A DNA stretch of 64,000 nucleotides, taken from assembly GCA_963756495.1 (NCBI GenBank), contig CAVWNS010000002.1, forward strand, positions 1 through 64,000, written 5' to 3'. Made by a program: the position numbers and the translations under genes. How positions within the stretch are numbered: the stretch's first letter is position 1; every line of letters starts with the position of its first letter. The stretch comes from DATFDN01 sp963756495. GTDB lineage: Bacteria > Pseudomonadota > Alphaproteobacteria > Acetobacterales > Acetobacteraceae. Below are positions 47,120 through 56,831 of this stretch, piece after piece. The notes under the pieces are model-generated. The model was not told where the DNA came from, did not search any database, and was given only the letters and a program-made list of their open reading frames with translations.

Positions 47120-48229
47120 TCAATATGTAAGCACTGTCCGGATCGACTCTCCCTTGCGCAGCAGCTCGAACCCCTCGTTGATCTGCTCGAACGGCAGCAC
47201 GTGCGTGATCAGGTCGTCGATGTTGATCCGCCCCTCCATGTACCAGTCCACGATCCGCGGCACGTCCGTACGGCCACGAGCGCCCCCGAAGGCGGTGCCC
47301 TTCCAGACCCGGCCGGTGACGAGCTGGAACGGGCGGGTGGCGATCTCCTGGCCGGCGCCGGCGACCCCGATGATGATGCTCTGGCCCCAGCCGCGATGGC
47401 AGCATTCCAGCGCCTGGCGCATGACCTGCACATTGCCGATGCACTCGAAACTGTAGTCGGCGCCCCCCTTGGTCAGAACGACGAGGTAGGGCACCAGGTC
47501 GCCCGCGACCTCGGACGGGTTGACGAAGTGCGTCATGCCGAACCGTTCGGCGACCGCGCGGCGGGCAGGGTTGAGGTCCACGCCGACGATCATCTCGGCG
47601 CCCGCCAGACGCGCGCCCTGGATCACGTTCAGCCCGATGCCGCCAAGGCCGAAGACGACGACGCGCGCGCCCGGCTCAACCTTGGCCGTGTTGATGACGG
47701 CACCGATGCCGGTGGTGACGCCGCAGCCGATGTAGCACACCTTGTCGAACGGCGCGTCGCTGCGGATCTTCGCCACCGCGATCTCGGGCAGCACGGTGTA
47801 ATTGGCGAAGGTGGACGTGCCCATGTAGTGGAACACCGGCTCTCCTGCGCAGGAGAAGCGGCTCGTCCCATCCGGCATCACGCCCTTACCCTGGGTGGCG
47901 CGGATCGCCACGCACAGATTGGTCTTGCGGCTGAGGCAATATTCGCACTGCCGGCATTCGGGGGTGTAGAGCGGGATGACGTGGTCGCCCTTGGCGACCG
48001 AGGTCACGCCCTGGCCGACCTCGACCACCACGCCCGCCCCCTCGTGGCCGAGGATGGCCGGGAACAGGCCTTCGGGATCGGTGCCCGACAGAGTGAACTC
48101 GTCGGTGTGGCAGATGCCGGTGGCCTTGACCTCCACCATCACCTCGAACGCGCGCGGGCCTTCCAGCTGCACGGTCTCGATGCTGAGCGGCGCGCCCGGC
48201 TTGCGGGCGACGGCGGCGCGGACCTGCAT
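47120..48229 (-). CDS. S-(hydroxymethyl)glutathione dehydrogenase / class III alcohol dehydrogenase
   Basis: A 369-residue zinc enzyme that oxidises the glutathione-formaldehyde adduct with NAD. Catalytic zinc ligands lie in GICHTDEFTLSG and GHEGAGVV, and the structural zinc cysteines are in CRQCEYCLSRKTNLC. The NAD fold is VVVFGLGGIGLNVIQGARLA. The C-terminus ends ESIRTVLTY, as usual in this class. The start at 48229 is preferred because it gives the family length; nine more residues are possible to 48256. An S-formylglutathione hydrolase gene is not adjacent. Confidence 0.92.
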   Translation of the reverse strand: MQVRAAVARKPGAPLSIETVQLEGPRAFEVMVEVKATGICHTDEFTLSGTDPEGLFPAILGHEGAGVVVEVGQGVTSVAKGDHVIPLYTPECRQCEYCLSRKTNLCVAIRATQGKGVMPDGTSRFSCAGEPVFHYMGTSTFANYTVLPEIAVAKIRSDAPFDKVCYIGCGVTTGIGAVINTAKVEPGARVVVFGLGGIGLNVIQGARLAGAEMIVGVDLNPARRAVAERFGMTHFVNPSEVAGDLVPYLVVLTKGGADYSFECIGNVQVMRQALECCHRGWGQSIIIGVAGAGQEIATRPFQLVTGRVWKGTAFGGARGRTDVPRIVDWYMEGRINIDDLITHVLPFEQINEGFELLRKGESIRTVLTY

Positions 48230-48280
48230 CCTCTTGCTCCCCTCATGGCCCGCCAATGGTGCGGTCGGGGGCGCGCGCGA

Positions 48281-49126
48281 TCAAGCGCCAGGAGAAAACG
48301 AGCCACGAGAAACCGTGCCGCCCAATCGCTCGCGCGCGGCCGCGAGGTAGGCGGGATCAAGCTCGATCCCGATCCCGTGCGCGCCTTCCCCGGCCGCCGC
48401 CACCAGCGTCGTGCCGGTGCCCAGGAACGGGTCGAGCACGACCGGGCGCGCCCGCCCGTGCAGGCGGATGCACCAGCGCGGCAGGTCGAGGGGAAAGGTG
48501 CTCGGGTGGTGGAACTTCGCCGCGCGGGTCTGCACCGTCTCGTAGGGAATGAACCAGGTATCGCCCCGGCATCGCAGGTCGCGCGGATGGCCGCGTCGGG
48601 CGATGTTGGACTTGTCCTTGAACGGCACGCCGATCCCGAGTTGGTCGAGCCTCACCGCGCCGTCCAGGGTCAGGTGAAACAGGTGCTCATGGTTGCGATG
48701 CAGGAAGCGCTGCCCCTGGACCGGCTTGTAGTGCCCGACCGAGTTCCCGCCCACCGCGATCGACTTGACCCAGGCGATGTGATTTTGCAGCGCGAACAGC
48801 GGGCGCAGCCGCACGATCAACTCGAAGGGCAGCCAGGGTGCGCTGGACGACCCGGCGATGTTGAGGAAGAACGAGGCGTCGGGGCGCATGACCCGGCGAA
48901 GCTCTCTGCCGACCCGGACCATGCGGTCGAGGTATTCCTCCTCGGGCCGTCGGTCGTCATAGCCGCGATAGGAGACGCCCAGATTGTAGGGCGGCGAGGT
49001 GACGATGACGTCCACCGACTGCGCCGGCAGAGTGGGCAGCACGTCCAGGCAGTCGCCCAGGATCAGCCGCTGGCCGGCGACCACCGCCTCCGCCCCTCCG
49101 CGGGGCGGCGTCGCTCCGACGTCCAC
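48281..49126 (-). CDS. Site-specific DNA methyltransferase (N6-adenine or N4-cytosine), orphan
   Basis: A 281-residue beta-type methyltransferase: the catalytic motif IV comes first (VTSPPYNLGV at 42-51) and the AdoMet site comes last (VLDPFLGTGTTLVAAAGEGA). SPPY is typical of N4-cytosine and some N6-adenine enzymes. No restriction endonuclease or specificity gene adjoins, so it is an orphan. It is a different protein from the nearby CcrM and lacks CcrM's C-terminal domain. The recognition sequence cannot be told. Confidence 0.88.
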   Translation of the reverse strand: MDVGATPPRGGAEAVVAGQRLILGDCLDVLPTLPAQSVDVIVTSPPYNLGVSYRGYDDRRPEEEYLDRMVRVGRELRRVMRPDASFFLNIAGSSSAPWLPFELIVRLRPLFALQNHIAWVKSIAVGGNSVGHYKPVQGQRFLHRNHEHLFHLTLDGAVRLDQLGIGVPFKDKSNIARRGHPRDLRCRGDTWFIPYETVQTRAAKFHHPSTFPLDLPRWCIRLHGRARPVVLDPFLGTGTTLVAAAGEGAHGIGIELDPAYLAAARERLGGTVSRGSFSPGA

Positions 49127-49138
49127 GGGAGCGGCGGA

Positions 49139-49810
49139 TTAGCCGCCGCGCACGGCGACGAGGCGCCAGGCCGGATCGCGCGCAGTCAGGTCGCGCTCGA
49201 ACGTCCAGACATCGACCAGCTCGGTCGTCGCGTCCGTGCCCGAGACGGGCTGGCCGCGCTGATCCTTCACTATGCTGACCTGGTCGGAGACGAATCGCAC
49301 CGTCAGCTGGGCGCGGCTGCCGGACAGCTCCGCCGCCTCGATCGTGGCGCCCTGGACGGCGCGGATGTCGCTGACCTGGATGTGTCCGGCCTGCTCGCGG
49401 GCCGCGATCGCCAGTTCGAAGGAACGGTAGGTCTCATCGGAGAGGAGCGCGCGGAGCTTGATCCGATCACCCGCGGCGAAGGCGGTGACGATCATGCGGA
49501 ACGCGCTCTCCGCGCCGTCCAGGAAGCGCGCGGGATCGAAGCCGCGATCGACCGCCTGCATCCGCGCGAGCGTCTGGCCCAGTGCACTGGCCGTCTCGGG
49601 CAGTGGCCGCGCGCTGGGCGCCGACGCGGGCTCGGCGCGGCCCTCGATCACCGGGCCGGGTCGCAGGACCGGCTGGGCGGGCTGGTAGGTCTGCGGCGGC
49701 CGCTCGTACCCGGTCCGCCGGCCCAGGATGCTGCGCAGCCGCAAGACCAGAAAGCCGGCGATCATCCCGAACAGGATCAGATCGACGGGAAAGCCGGTGC
49801 CGAAATCCAT
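49139..49810 (-). CDS. Tim44-like domain protein
   Basis: A 223-residue protein with one N-terminal membrane helix (FPVDLILFGMIAGFLVLRLR), a Pro-rich linker and a Tim44/TIM domain (about 80-220) with FLDGAESAFRMIVTAFAAGD, LLSDETYRSFELAIAAREQA and a closing WTFERDLTARDPAWRLVAVR. Bacterial Tim44-like proteins (TimA) sit at the inner membrane; some assist envelope protein traffic. The ATG at 49810 has AGAGGAG upstream and is better placed than upstream frames. Confidence 0.82.
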   Translation of the reverse strand: MDFGTGFPVDLILFGMIAGFLVLRLRSILGRRTGYERPPQTYQPAQPVLRPGPVIEGRAEPASAPSARPLPETASALGQTLARMQAVDRGFDPARFLDGAESAFRMIVTAFAAGDRIKLRALLSDETYRSFELAIAAREQAGHIQVSDIRAVQGATIEAAELSGSRAQLTVRFVSDQVSIVKDQRGQPVSGTDATTELVDVWTFERDLTARDPAWRLVAVRGG

Positions 49811-49928
49811 CACGCTTCTCCTCTGCATCACAGATAAGAGCGCGGGTGCCCCGACACAAATATTTCCCGGCCCGCGGGCCTCGCAGCGGCCTGTTGTCGG
49901 CCGGGCCGGCGGCTTGTATGCCCGGCGC

Positions 49929-50483
49929 ATGATCCTGCTCCGTCACGGCCAGAGCGAGTTCAACCTCCATTTCACCGCGACGAGGAAGGACCCGGGCATC
50001 ATCGACGCCCGCCTCACCCCGCTCGGCCACGAGCAGGCCGAGGCGGCGGCGCTGGCGCTCGCCGATCAGCCTATCCGGCGCATCATCGTCTCCCCTTACA
50101 CGCGGGCCTTGCAGACCGCCGTCCCGGTGGCGCGTGCCCTGCGGGTGCCGGTGGTGGTCAATCCGCTGGTGCGCGAGCGATGCGCCTTCGCCTGCGATAT
50201 CGGCACGCCGCGGACCGAGCTGGCCATCACCTGGCCCGGCATCGACTTCTCCCACATCGAGGAAGTGTGGTGGCCGCCGATGCCGGAGGCGGCCGCCGCC
50301 GTGATCGATCGCGCCGCGCGCTTCCGCGCTGAGATGGCCGCGCTGCCCGACTGGTCGGACACGCTGGTGGTGACGCATTGGGGGTTCATCATGTCGCTCA
50401 CGGCCGAGAGCGTCCCGAACGGCACCTGGATGCGCCTGGACCCGACCGCGCCGGCACCGGCCGCGATTTCGTGGCGGCCCTGA
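49929..50483 (+). CDS. Histidine phosphatase (phosphoglycerate mutase-like)
   Basis: A 184-residue member of the phosphoglycerate mutase family. The phosphohistidine motif is LLRHGQSEFN at the N-terminus, then SPYTRALQTA and the second histidine in VVTHWGFIMS. The length and isolated position suit a small-molecule or protein phosphatase rather than a glycolytic mutase. The first ATG of the domain is used. The substrate is unknown. It lies divergent from the Tim44-like gene and convergent with ccrM. Confidence 0.8.
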   Translation: MILLRHGQSEFNLHFTATRKDPGIIDARLTPLGHEQAEAAALALADQPIRRIIVSPYTRALQTAVPVARALRVPVVVNPLVRERCAFACDIGTPRTELAITWPGIDFSHIEEVWWPPMPEAAAAVIDRAARFRAEMAALPDWSDTLVVTHWGFIMSLTAESVPNGTWMRLDPTAPAPAAISWRP

Positions 50484-50510
50484 CCCGTAAGCGCCGTGCG
50501 CGGGACGCCG

Positions 50511-51662
50511 TCAGCTTTTTTCGTCGGCGCCTAGGTGCTCGGTTCGCAGCCTGTCCAGCGGCACCAGCGTGCCGTCCCGCTCGACATGCCAGAAGGTCCA
50601 GCCGTTGCAGGACGGCGCGTTCTGCACCGCCGCCCCGACCTGGTGGATCGAGCCCCGCGCGCCGGGCGCGGCGATCGAGCCGTCGGCGGCAACCGTGGCA
50701 CTCACCTTCCGCTGGCGGTCGGTCAGGCGCGTGCCAGGGCTGATGATCCCGCGTTCCACGAGGCTGCCGAACGGCACGCGCGGGGCCTCGCGCCGCGTCG
50801 GCGCCGTCGCCAGGCCCTCGTCGGGGGCGGGCCGGGTGTGGCGAAGCCGCCCGATCGCCGCCTCGGCGTAGGCGGGATGGCGCTCGATGCCGATGAAGTG
50901 GCGATGCAGCCGCTTGGCGACCACCGCCGTGGTGCCGGTGCCCAGGAACGGATCGAGGACGATCTCGCCGGGCGCGGTGGAGGCGAGCAGCACGCGGTGC
51001 AGCAGCGCCTCGGGCTTCTGCGTCGGGTGCAGCTTCAGCCCGTGCTGGTTGCGCAGCCGCTCGGCGCCGGTGCAGAGCGGCAGGAACCAGTCGCTGCGCA
51101 TCTGGATGTCGTCGTTCAGCGCCTTCATGGCTTGGTAGTTGAAGCGGTGGCGGGAATCGTGTTGGCGCGCCGCCCAGATCAGCGTCTCGTGCGCGTTGGT
51201 GAAGCGCCGGCCGCGGAAATTAGGCATCGGGTTCGCCTTGCGCCAGATCACGTCGTTCAGGATCCAGAATCCAATGTCCTGGAGGGCGACGCCGATGCGG
51301 AAGATGTTGTGATAGGCGCCGATCACCCAGAGCGTGCCGTCCTTGCGCAGCACGCGTCGGCACTCGCCCAGCCACGCGCGGGTGAACGCGTCATAGGCGG
51401 CAAAGTCGGTGAAGCGGTCCCAGTCGTCGTCCACCCCGTCCACCACGCTGTCGTCGGGCCGGCGCAACTCGCCGCGCAATTGCAGATTGTAAGGCGGATC
51501 GGCGAAGACGCAGTGGACCGACGCCGGCGGCAGCATCCGGAGCATGGCGATGCAGTCGCCGAGCAGAACCTGATCGAGGGGCAGTTCGCGGACGAGTTCC
51601 ACGTCTCTCCGGGCGCGGTGAAGGCAGAATTCATCGTGAGGCGGCGTTTCGCGCCGCGTCAA
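50511..51662 (-). CDS. ccrM: Cell-cycle DNA adenine methyltransferase CcrM (GANTC)
   Basis: CcrM methylates adenine in GANTC and controls cell-cycle gene expression in alphaproteobacteria. The 383-residue product has motif IV ADPPYNLQL (54-62), the HETLIWAARQHDSRHRFNYQ stretch, the AdoMet motif LDPFLGTGTTAVVAKRLHRH, and a C-terminal DNA-binding domain found in CcrM proteins (VERGIISPGTRLTDRQRKVS, then a W-rich NGWTFWHVERDGTLVPLDRL). Its ATG overlaps the rnhB stop as ATGA; this rnhB-ccrM pair is conserved in alphaproteobacteria. Confidence 0.95.
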   Translation of the reverse strand: MTRRETPPHDEFCLHRARRDVELVRELPLDQVLLGDCIAMLRMLPPASVHCVFADPPYNLQLRGELRRPDDSVVDGVDDDWDRFTDFAAYDAFTRAWLGECRRVLRKDGTLWVIGAYHNIFRIGVALQDIGFWILNDVIWRKANPMPNFRGRRFTNAHETLIWAARQHDSRHRFNYQAMKALNDDIQMRSDWFLPLCTGAERLRNQHGLKLHPTQKPEALLHRVLLASTAPGEIVLDPFLGTGTTAVVAKRLHRHFIGIERHPAYAEAAIGRLRHTRPAPDEGLATAPTRREAPRVPFGSLVERGIISPGTRLTDRQRKVSATVAADGSIAAPGARGSIHQVGAAVQNAPSCNGWTFWHVERDGTLVPLDRLRTEHLGADEKS

Positions 51663-52282
51663 TCAGCGTCGGCGAGACCGAGTGCGAGCTGGCGCACCGC
51701 TCCGAAAGCGGGCCGATGATGCGGCGTCGGGCCGAGCCGGCGCAGCGCCGCCCGGTGCCCAGGGGTGGAGTAGCCGGCGTTCTCCGCCCAGCCATATCCG
51801 GGAAAGCGCGCATCCAGCCGGATCATCGCCCGGTCCCGCAGCACCTTGGCGACGATGGAGGCGGCGGCGATCGAGAGCGAAACCCCGTCTCCGCCGACCA
51901 CGCAGCGCACCGCGCAGGACAGGCCGGGCGCCTGGTTGCCGTCCACCAGCGCGACATCGGGGGGGCGCGGCAGGCGCGCGACCGCGCGGCACATGGCGAG
52001 CAGCGCCGCGCGCAGGATGTTCAGCCGCTCGATCTCGCTCACCGAGGCCGCGCCGACGCCGATCTCCGCCCGCCCGGAGGCATGGAGTGCCGCGAACGCC
52101 GCGCGGCGTTGCTCGGGCGTGAGCTTTTTGAAGTCGTCGATCAGTCCGGCGAGCCGGCGCGGGACGCCGGACGGGAACACGACGGCGGCCGCGAGTACCG
52201 GCCCGGCCAGCGGCCCTCGCCCCACCTCGTCCACGCCGGCGACGAGGCCGCCCGTCTGTCGTTCCAGCCTAAGAGTTGGCAT
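51659..52282 (-). CDS. rnhB: Ribonuclease HII
   Basis: A 207-residue RNase HII, removing ribonucleotides from DNA. The catalytic motif VAGVDEVGRGPLAGPV places Asp18 and Glu19; the later Asp lies in DVALVDGNQAPGL and SIVAKVLRDRAM gives the conserved Ser-Ile-Val-Ala-Lys. It is upstream of, and coupled to, ccrM. The 252 bases between its start and the enoyl-CoA hydratase gene contain no gene that I can support; promoters for both must lie there. Confidence 0.95.
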   Translation of the reverse strand: MPTLRLERQTGGLVAGVDEVGRGPLAGPVLAAAVVFPSGVPRRLAGLIDDFKKLTPEQRRAAFAALHASGRAEIGVGAASVSEIERLNILRAALLAMCRAVARLPRPPDVALVDGNQAPGLSCAVRCVVGGDGVSLSIAAASIVAKVLRDRAMIRLDARFPGYGWAENAGYSTPGHRAALRRLGPTPHHRPAFGAVRQLALGLADAD

Positions 52283-52534
52283 TTCGAAAGGATATCGGGG
52301 GAACCGACGAGTCGCATAGTCCCGAGGGTTGTAGGTCAGTTCGAACGTCGCCTATCGACCTTGAACATACCTTCAGGCCAACAGGACGCGCGTAACAACC
52401 CCCGCGCGTCGTGTCCACCTTCGTTCCAGCCGAAGGCATGGCCACGCCCGACCTTCCACCGGAGCGATCAGAGCCTCACCCGCTTGGAATGAACCTCGCG
52501 CATCGCAATCATATGTGCGACCACGGAGGGCTGC

Positions 52535-53329
<795 letters not shown>

Positions 53330-53335
53330 GGCATC

Positions 53336-54265
53336 ATGGCAAGCGATCCATACGAAACTTTGGGCGTGAAGCGCGACGCCAGCGAGTCCGATATCCGCGC
53401 CGCCTACCGCGCGCTGGCCAAGCGCTTCCACCCCGACCTCAATCCCGGCAAGCCGGCGGCGGCTGAGCGGTTCAAGCAGATCAACGCCGCCAACGACATC
53501 CTGTCGGACCCGGAGAAGCGCGCCCGCTTCGATCGCGGCGAGATCGATGCCGAGGGCAACGAGACCCCGCGCGGCCCGACCTGGCGCGATTTCGCCGATG
53601 CGTCGGGGCGCGAGAAGTATCGCGCGCATCCCGGCTTCGGCGGCGAAGACCTGGAGGACATCCTGGGCGCCGCGTTCGGCATGGGCGGTCCCGGCGGCAC
53701 CCAAGGGCGCGGGCCCTGGGGCGCCGGCACCTTCGCGATGCGCGGCGCGGACGCGTCCTACGCCCTGACCGTCGGCTTCCGCGATGCCGCGAACGGCACC
53801 ACCCGTCGGGTCACCCTGCCCGGCGGACGCACCCTGGACGTGCGCATCCCGCCCGGCGTGCGCGACGGGCATGTGCTGCGCCTGAAGGGCCAGGGCCACC
53901 CCGGCCACGGCGATGGGCCGCCCGGGGACGCGCTGGTCGAGGTGACGGTGGCCCCGCACAAGTTCTTCCGCCGCGAGGGCGACGACATCGTGCTCGACCT
54001 GCCGATCAGCGTGCAAGAGGCGGTGCTGGGAACGCCACTGGAGGTGCCGACGATCCGAGGCAAGGTCCGGTTGACCATCCCGCCCGGATCGGGCACCGGA
54101 TCACGGCTGCGTTTGCGCGGGCGCGGCATCAACGAGGGCCACCAGTTCGTCGTTCTCCGCGTGGTGCTGCCACCCGGCGAGGAGCCGGAGCTGGCAGCCT
54201 TCCTGAAGACCTGGCATCCACGCCATGCGGCCGATCCGCGCGCGGAGCTGGACGAGGAGGGGTGA
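53336..54265 (+). CDS. cbpA: DnaJ-class co-chaperone CbpA
   Basis: A 309-residue J-protein. J domain residues 4-66 contain HPD in RFHPDLNPGKP; a Gly/Pro-rich linker follows; there is no zinc-finger. The two C-terminal client-binding domains read TLPGGRTLDVRIPPGVRDGH and VTVAPHKFFRREGDDIVLDL. It stimulates DnaK and differs from DnaJ by lacking zinc. Its stop overlaps the start of cbpM by one base (TGATG), so the regulator is translated with it. Confidence 0.92.
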   Translation: MASDPYETLGVKRDASESDIRAAYRALAKRFHPDLNPGKPAAAERFKQINAANDILSDPEKRARFDRGEIDAEGNETPRGPTWRDFADASGREKYRAHPGFGGEDLEDILGAAFGMGGPGGTQGRGPWGAGTFAMRGADASYALTVGFRDAANGTTRRVTLPGGRTLDVRIPPGVRDGHVLRLKGQGHPGHGDGPPGDALVEVTVAPHKFFRREGDDIVLDLPISVQEAVLGTPLEVPTIRGKVRLTIPPGSGTGSRLRLRGRGINEGHQFVVLRVVLPPGEEPELAAFLKTWHPRHAADPRAELDEEG

Positions 54266-54576
54266 TGCAGATCCAGGGGGTGATCACGCTGCTGGGCGAC
54301 CTTCAACCGCCCGAGCTGCTGAGCTGGGTCGAACGCGGCTGGGTGCGACCCGACACCGCCGGCAATGTCTGGGAGTTCCGCGAGATCGATGTCGCGCGCG
54401 TGCGGCTGATCCGCGACCTGCGCCACGACATGGACGTGAACGAGGAGGCGATGCCGGTCGTCCTCTCGCTGCTCGATCAGGTCTATGACCTGCGCGGCGC
54501 GCTGCGGCGCATCGGCGATGCTCTGGAAACCCAGCCGCCCGAGGTGCGGGCGGCGGTCAGGGACGCCCTGGGCTGA
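54265..54576 (+). CDS. cbpM: Chaperone modulator CbpM
   Basis: A 103-residue MerR-like modulator that binds the CbpA J domain and blocks it. It has a winged-helix-like segment (LLSWVERGWVRPDTAGNVWE, FREIDVARVRLIRDLRHDMD) and a helical C-terminus (VLSLLDQVYDLRGALRRIGD). The ATG at 54265 overlaps the cbpA stop; a GTG three bases earlier is possible. Pairing with cbpA is the family rule. Confidence 0.88.
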   Translation: MQIQGVITLLGDLQPPELLSWVERGWVRPDTAGNVWEFREIDVARVRLIRDLRHDMDVNEEAMPVVLSLLDQVYDLRGALRRIGDALETQPPEVRAAVRDALG

Positions 54577-55505
54577 TGACCCGTCCCCTGCCCGTGTGGC
54601 GCTCCATGCTGTACGTGCCGGTCACTGCGGCGCGCTTCGTCTCCAGCGCGGCGGATCGCGGGGCGGACGCGGTGATCTTCGATCTGGAGGACGCCGTCGC
54701 GCCGGCCGAGAAGGCACGGGCGCGCACGCTGCTGGCCGATGCCGTGCCGGCGGTCTCCCGATGCGGTGCCGATGTGGTGGTGCGGGTCAATCGGCCGTGG
54801 CGTCTGCTGGTGCGCGATCTGGAAGCCGCCGTGATCGACGGGGTCGCGGCGCTCGCGCTTCCCAAGACCGACAGCGCCGAGCATGTCCAAGCGGTCGCCG
54901 AAATCCTCGACGAGTTGGAGGCCGAGCGTGGCCTCGCGACCCCGATCGGCCTGATCGCGATGGTGGAGACGCCCGCCGCGTTCTTCCGGATGGAGGTGAT
55001 CGCACGCGCCCATCCGCGGTTGCTGGCGCTGACCGTCGGCGCGGAGGACCTCGCGCTGTCGGTCGGGATGCTGCCGGAGGCCGAGGGCCTGTTCATGCCC
55101 AAGCAGGTTTCGATCATCGCCGCCCGTGCCGCCGGCATCCTGCCGCTGGGGTTCGTCGGCACGGTCGCCGACTACAAGGATCAGGCGGCGTTCCGCGCCG
55201 TGGTCCGCCGGTCGGCGCGGCTGGGCTTTCTGGGCGCGGCCTGCATCCACCCGCTCCAGGTTCCGGTGCTGAACGAGGAATACGCGCCCGGGGCGGAGGC
55301 GGTGGCGCAGGCCGAGCGCATGGTCGCCGCCTACGACGCCGCGCTGGCGGCTGGCCAGGGAGCGGTCGCGTTCGAGGGCAAGATGATCGACATCCCCGTG
55401 GTGGAGCGCGCCAAGATCCTGCTGGCCCGAGCGGCTGCTATCCGCAAGCGCCAGGAGCGGAATCAGGGCAGCACGGGCGCATTTGAATCGGAGAGCCGCC
55501 CATGA
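54576..55505 (+). CDS. HpcH/HpaI aldolase family, CitE-like CoA ester lyase
   Basis: A 309-residue TIM-barrel lyase of the citrate lyase beta / malyl-CoA lyase family. Motifs are MLYVPVTAARFVSSAADRGA, the metal-binding VIFDLEDAVAP, VVVRVNRPW, LALPKTDSAEHVQ and GLIAMVETPAAFF. It cleaves or condenses beta-hydroxyacyl-CoA such as malyl- or citramalyl-CoA with Mg. Stop and start overlap: TGATG with cbpM in front and ATGA with the LLM gene behind. Confidence 0.88.
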   Translation: MTRPLPVWRSMLYVPVTAARFVSSAADRGADAVIFDLEDAVAPAEKARARTLLADAVPAVSRCGADVVVRVNRPWRLLVRDLEAAVIDGVAALALPKTDSAEHVQAVAEILDELEAERGLATPIGLIAMVETPAAFFRMEVIARAHPRLLALTVGAEDLALSVGMLPEAEGLFMPKQVSIIAARAAGILPLGFVGTVADYKDQAAFRAVVRRSARLGFLGAACIHPLQVPVLNEEYAPGAEAVAQAERMVAAYDAALAAGQGAVAFEGKMIDIPVVERAKILLARAAAIRKRQERNQGSTGAFESESRP

Positions 55506-56752
55506 AATCGATGTGGTTTCACTTGATGCCGTACACCGAGCTGCCGGAGAACTTCAAGGAGGCGCATCCGTCCGTGTGGGTCGATATCCATTCCAGTCTG
55601 TTCGACCCGCGGCGCGCCCACCACATGTACAACGACTTCATGGACGAGCTCGAATACGCCGCCCAGTGCGGCTATGATGCGATCTGCGTCAACGAGCACC
55701 ACTCCAACGGCTACGGGCTAATGCCCTCGCCGAACCTCATCGCTTCCACCCTCGCGCGTCGCACGATTGACACCACCATCTGCGTCATGGGCAACTCCAT
55801 CGCGCTCTATAACCCGCCGACGCGCGTGGCGGAGGAGTTCGCGATGCTCGACGTGATCTCGGGCGGGCGGCTGATCGCGGGGTTCCCGGTCGGCACGCCG
55901 ATGGACGACTGCTACGCCTACGGCCAGAACCCGAGCCTGCTGCGCGAACGCTACCATGAGGCGCATGACCTGATCATCCGCGCCTGGACCGAGCGGGACA
56001 CCTTCGCCTTCAACGGTCGCTTCAACCAACAACGCTACGTGAATGTCTGGCCGCGTCCGATCCAGCGCCCGCATCCGCCGATCTGGGTGCCCGGCGGCGG
56101 CTCAATCGAAACGTGGCAGTGGTGCGCCGAGATGGATTACGTCTATTCGTATCTGTCCTATTACGGACACAAGGCCGGCAAGGCGACGATGGACGGGTTC
56201 TGGAAGGAGATGGACCGGCTCGGCAAGGACCGGAACCCCTACCGCGCCGGCTTCGCCCAGACCGTCGCTGTGGCCGAGAACCGCCAGCAGGCGATCGATC
56301 TCTACACGGAGTCCGCCGAGTATTTCTTCGGTCGCTGCCTGCACATCGACCCGCGCTACGCCCAGCCGCCCGGCTACACGACGGAGGCGACCCTCCGGGC
56401 CGGACTGCAAAGCCAGGTCGGCCGGGCCGCACTGTCGGCGATCCAGCGTCCGCAGGGGATGGAGCAACTCGTCGAAGCCGGCTACATCGTCATCGGCTCT
56501 CCCGATGAGGTGGTGGAACAGCTGCGCGAACTCACCCACAGCCTCAATGTCGGTCACCTGATGCTGTTGTTGCAGTTCGGCAGCATGAACAAGGAGCTGA
56601 CGAAGTACAACACCCGCATGTACGCCGAGCACGTCATGCCGAAGGTGAGCCAGATCTTCGCCGAGTGGGACGACCACTGGTGGCCCCGACCAATGCCGCG
56701 CCAGGAGCGGGCGGAGCTGCCGGCCTTCACACCACGATTGGCGGCTGAGTGA
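55502..56752 (+). CDS. Luciferase-like (LLM) flavin-dependent monooxygenase
   Basis: A 416-residue TIM-barrel flavin oxidoreductase. It opens KSMWFHLMPYTELPENFKEA, then has the typical FMDELEYAAQCGYDAICVNE, HHSNGYGLMPSPNLIAS, a MLDVISGGRLIAGFPVGTP motif and PHPPIWVPGGGS. It uses reduced FMN from a separate reductase. Its ATG overlaps the lyase stop. In the operon it follows the crotonase and the lyase, so a shared catabolic role for a carbon or sulfur compound is possible; this is inference. Confidence 0.88.
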   Translation: MKSMWFHLMPYTELPENFKEAHPSVWVDIHSSLFDPRRAHHMYNDFMDELEYAAQCGYDAICVNEHHSNGYGLMPSPNLIASTLARRTIDTTICVMGNSIALYNPPTRVAEEFAMLDVISGGRLIAGFPVGTPMDDCYAYGQNPSLLRERYHEAHDLIIRAWTERDTFAFNGRFNQQRYVNVWPRPIQRPHPPIWVPGGGSIETWQWCAEMDYVYSYLSYYGHKAGKATMDGFWKEMDRLGKDRNPYRAGFAQTVAVAENRQQAIDLYTESAEYFFGRCLHIDPRYAQPPGYTTEATLRAGLQSQVGRAALSAIQRPQGMEQLVEAGYIVIGSPDEVVEQLRELTHSLNVGHLMLLLQFGSMNKELTKYNTRMYAEHVMPKVSQIFAEWDDHWWPRPMPRQERAELPAFTPRLAAE

Positions 56753-56796
56753 TACAAACGGCGTTGATCGGTGACCGGTTCTACCGTCACGCTCGC

Positions 56797-56821
56797 CCCC
56801 TCCCCCAAGCCGGGGGAGGGC
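56797..56821. terminator. GC-rich convergent hairpin
   Basis: CCCTCCCCC and GGGGGAGGG (56798-56806, 56812-56820) form a 9-bp stem with a 5-base loop between two converging genes. This sequence type is also a common dispersed repeat in GC-rich genomes. No T tail is present, so termination efficiency is unclear. Confidence 0.5.
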
Positions 56822-56831
56822 GCCGCGTGCG

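Noticed and set aside
54576..55505. True citrate lyase beta subunit (citE)
   Set aside because: No citD, citF or citX is adjacent; the stand-alone CitE-like lyase group fits better.
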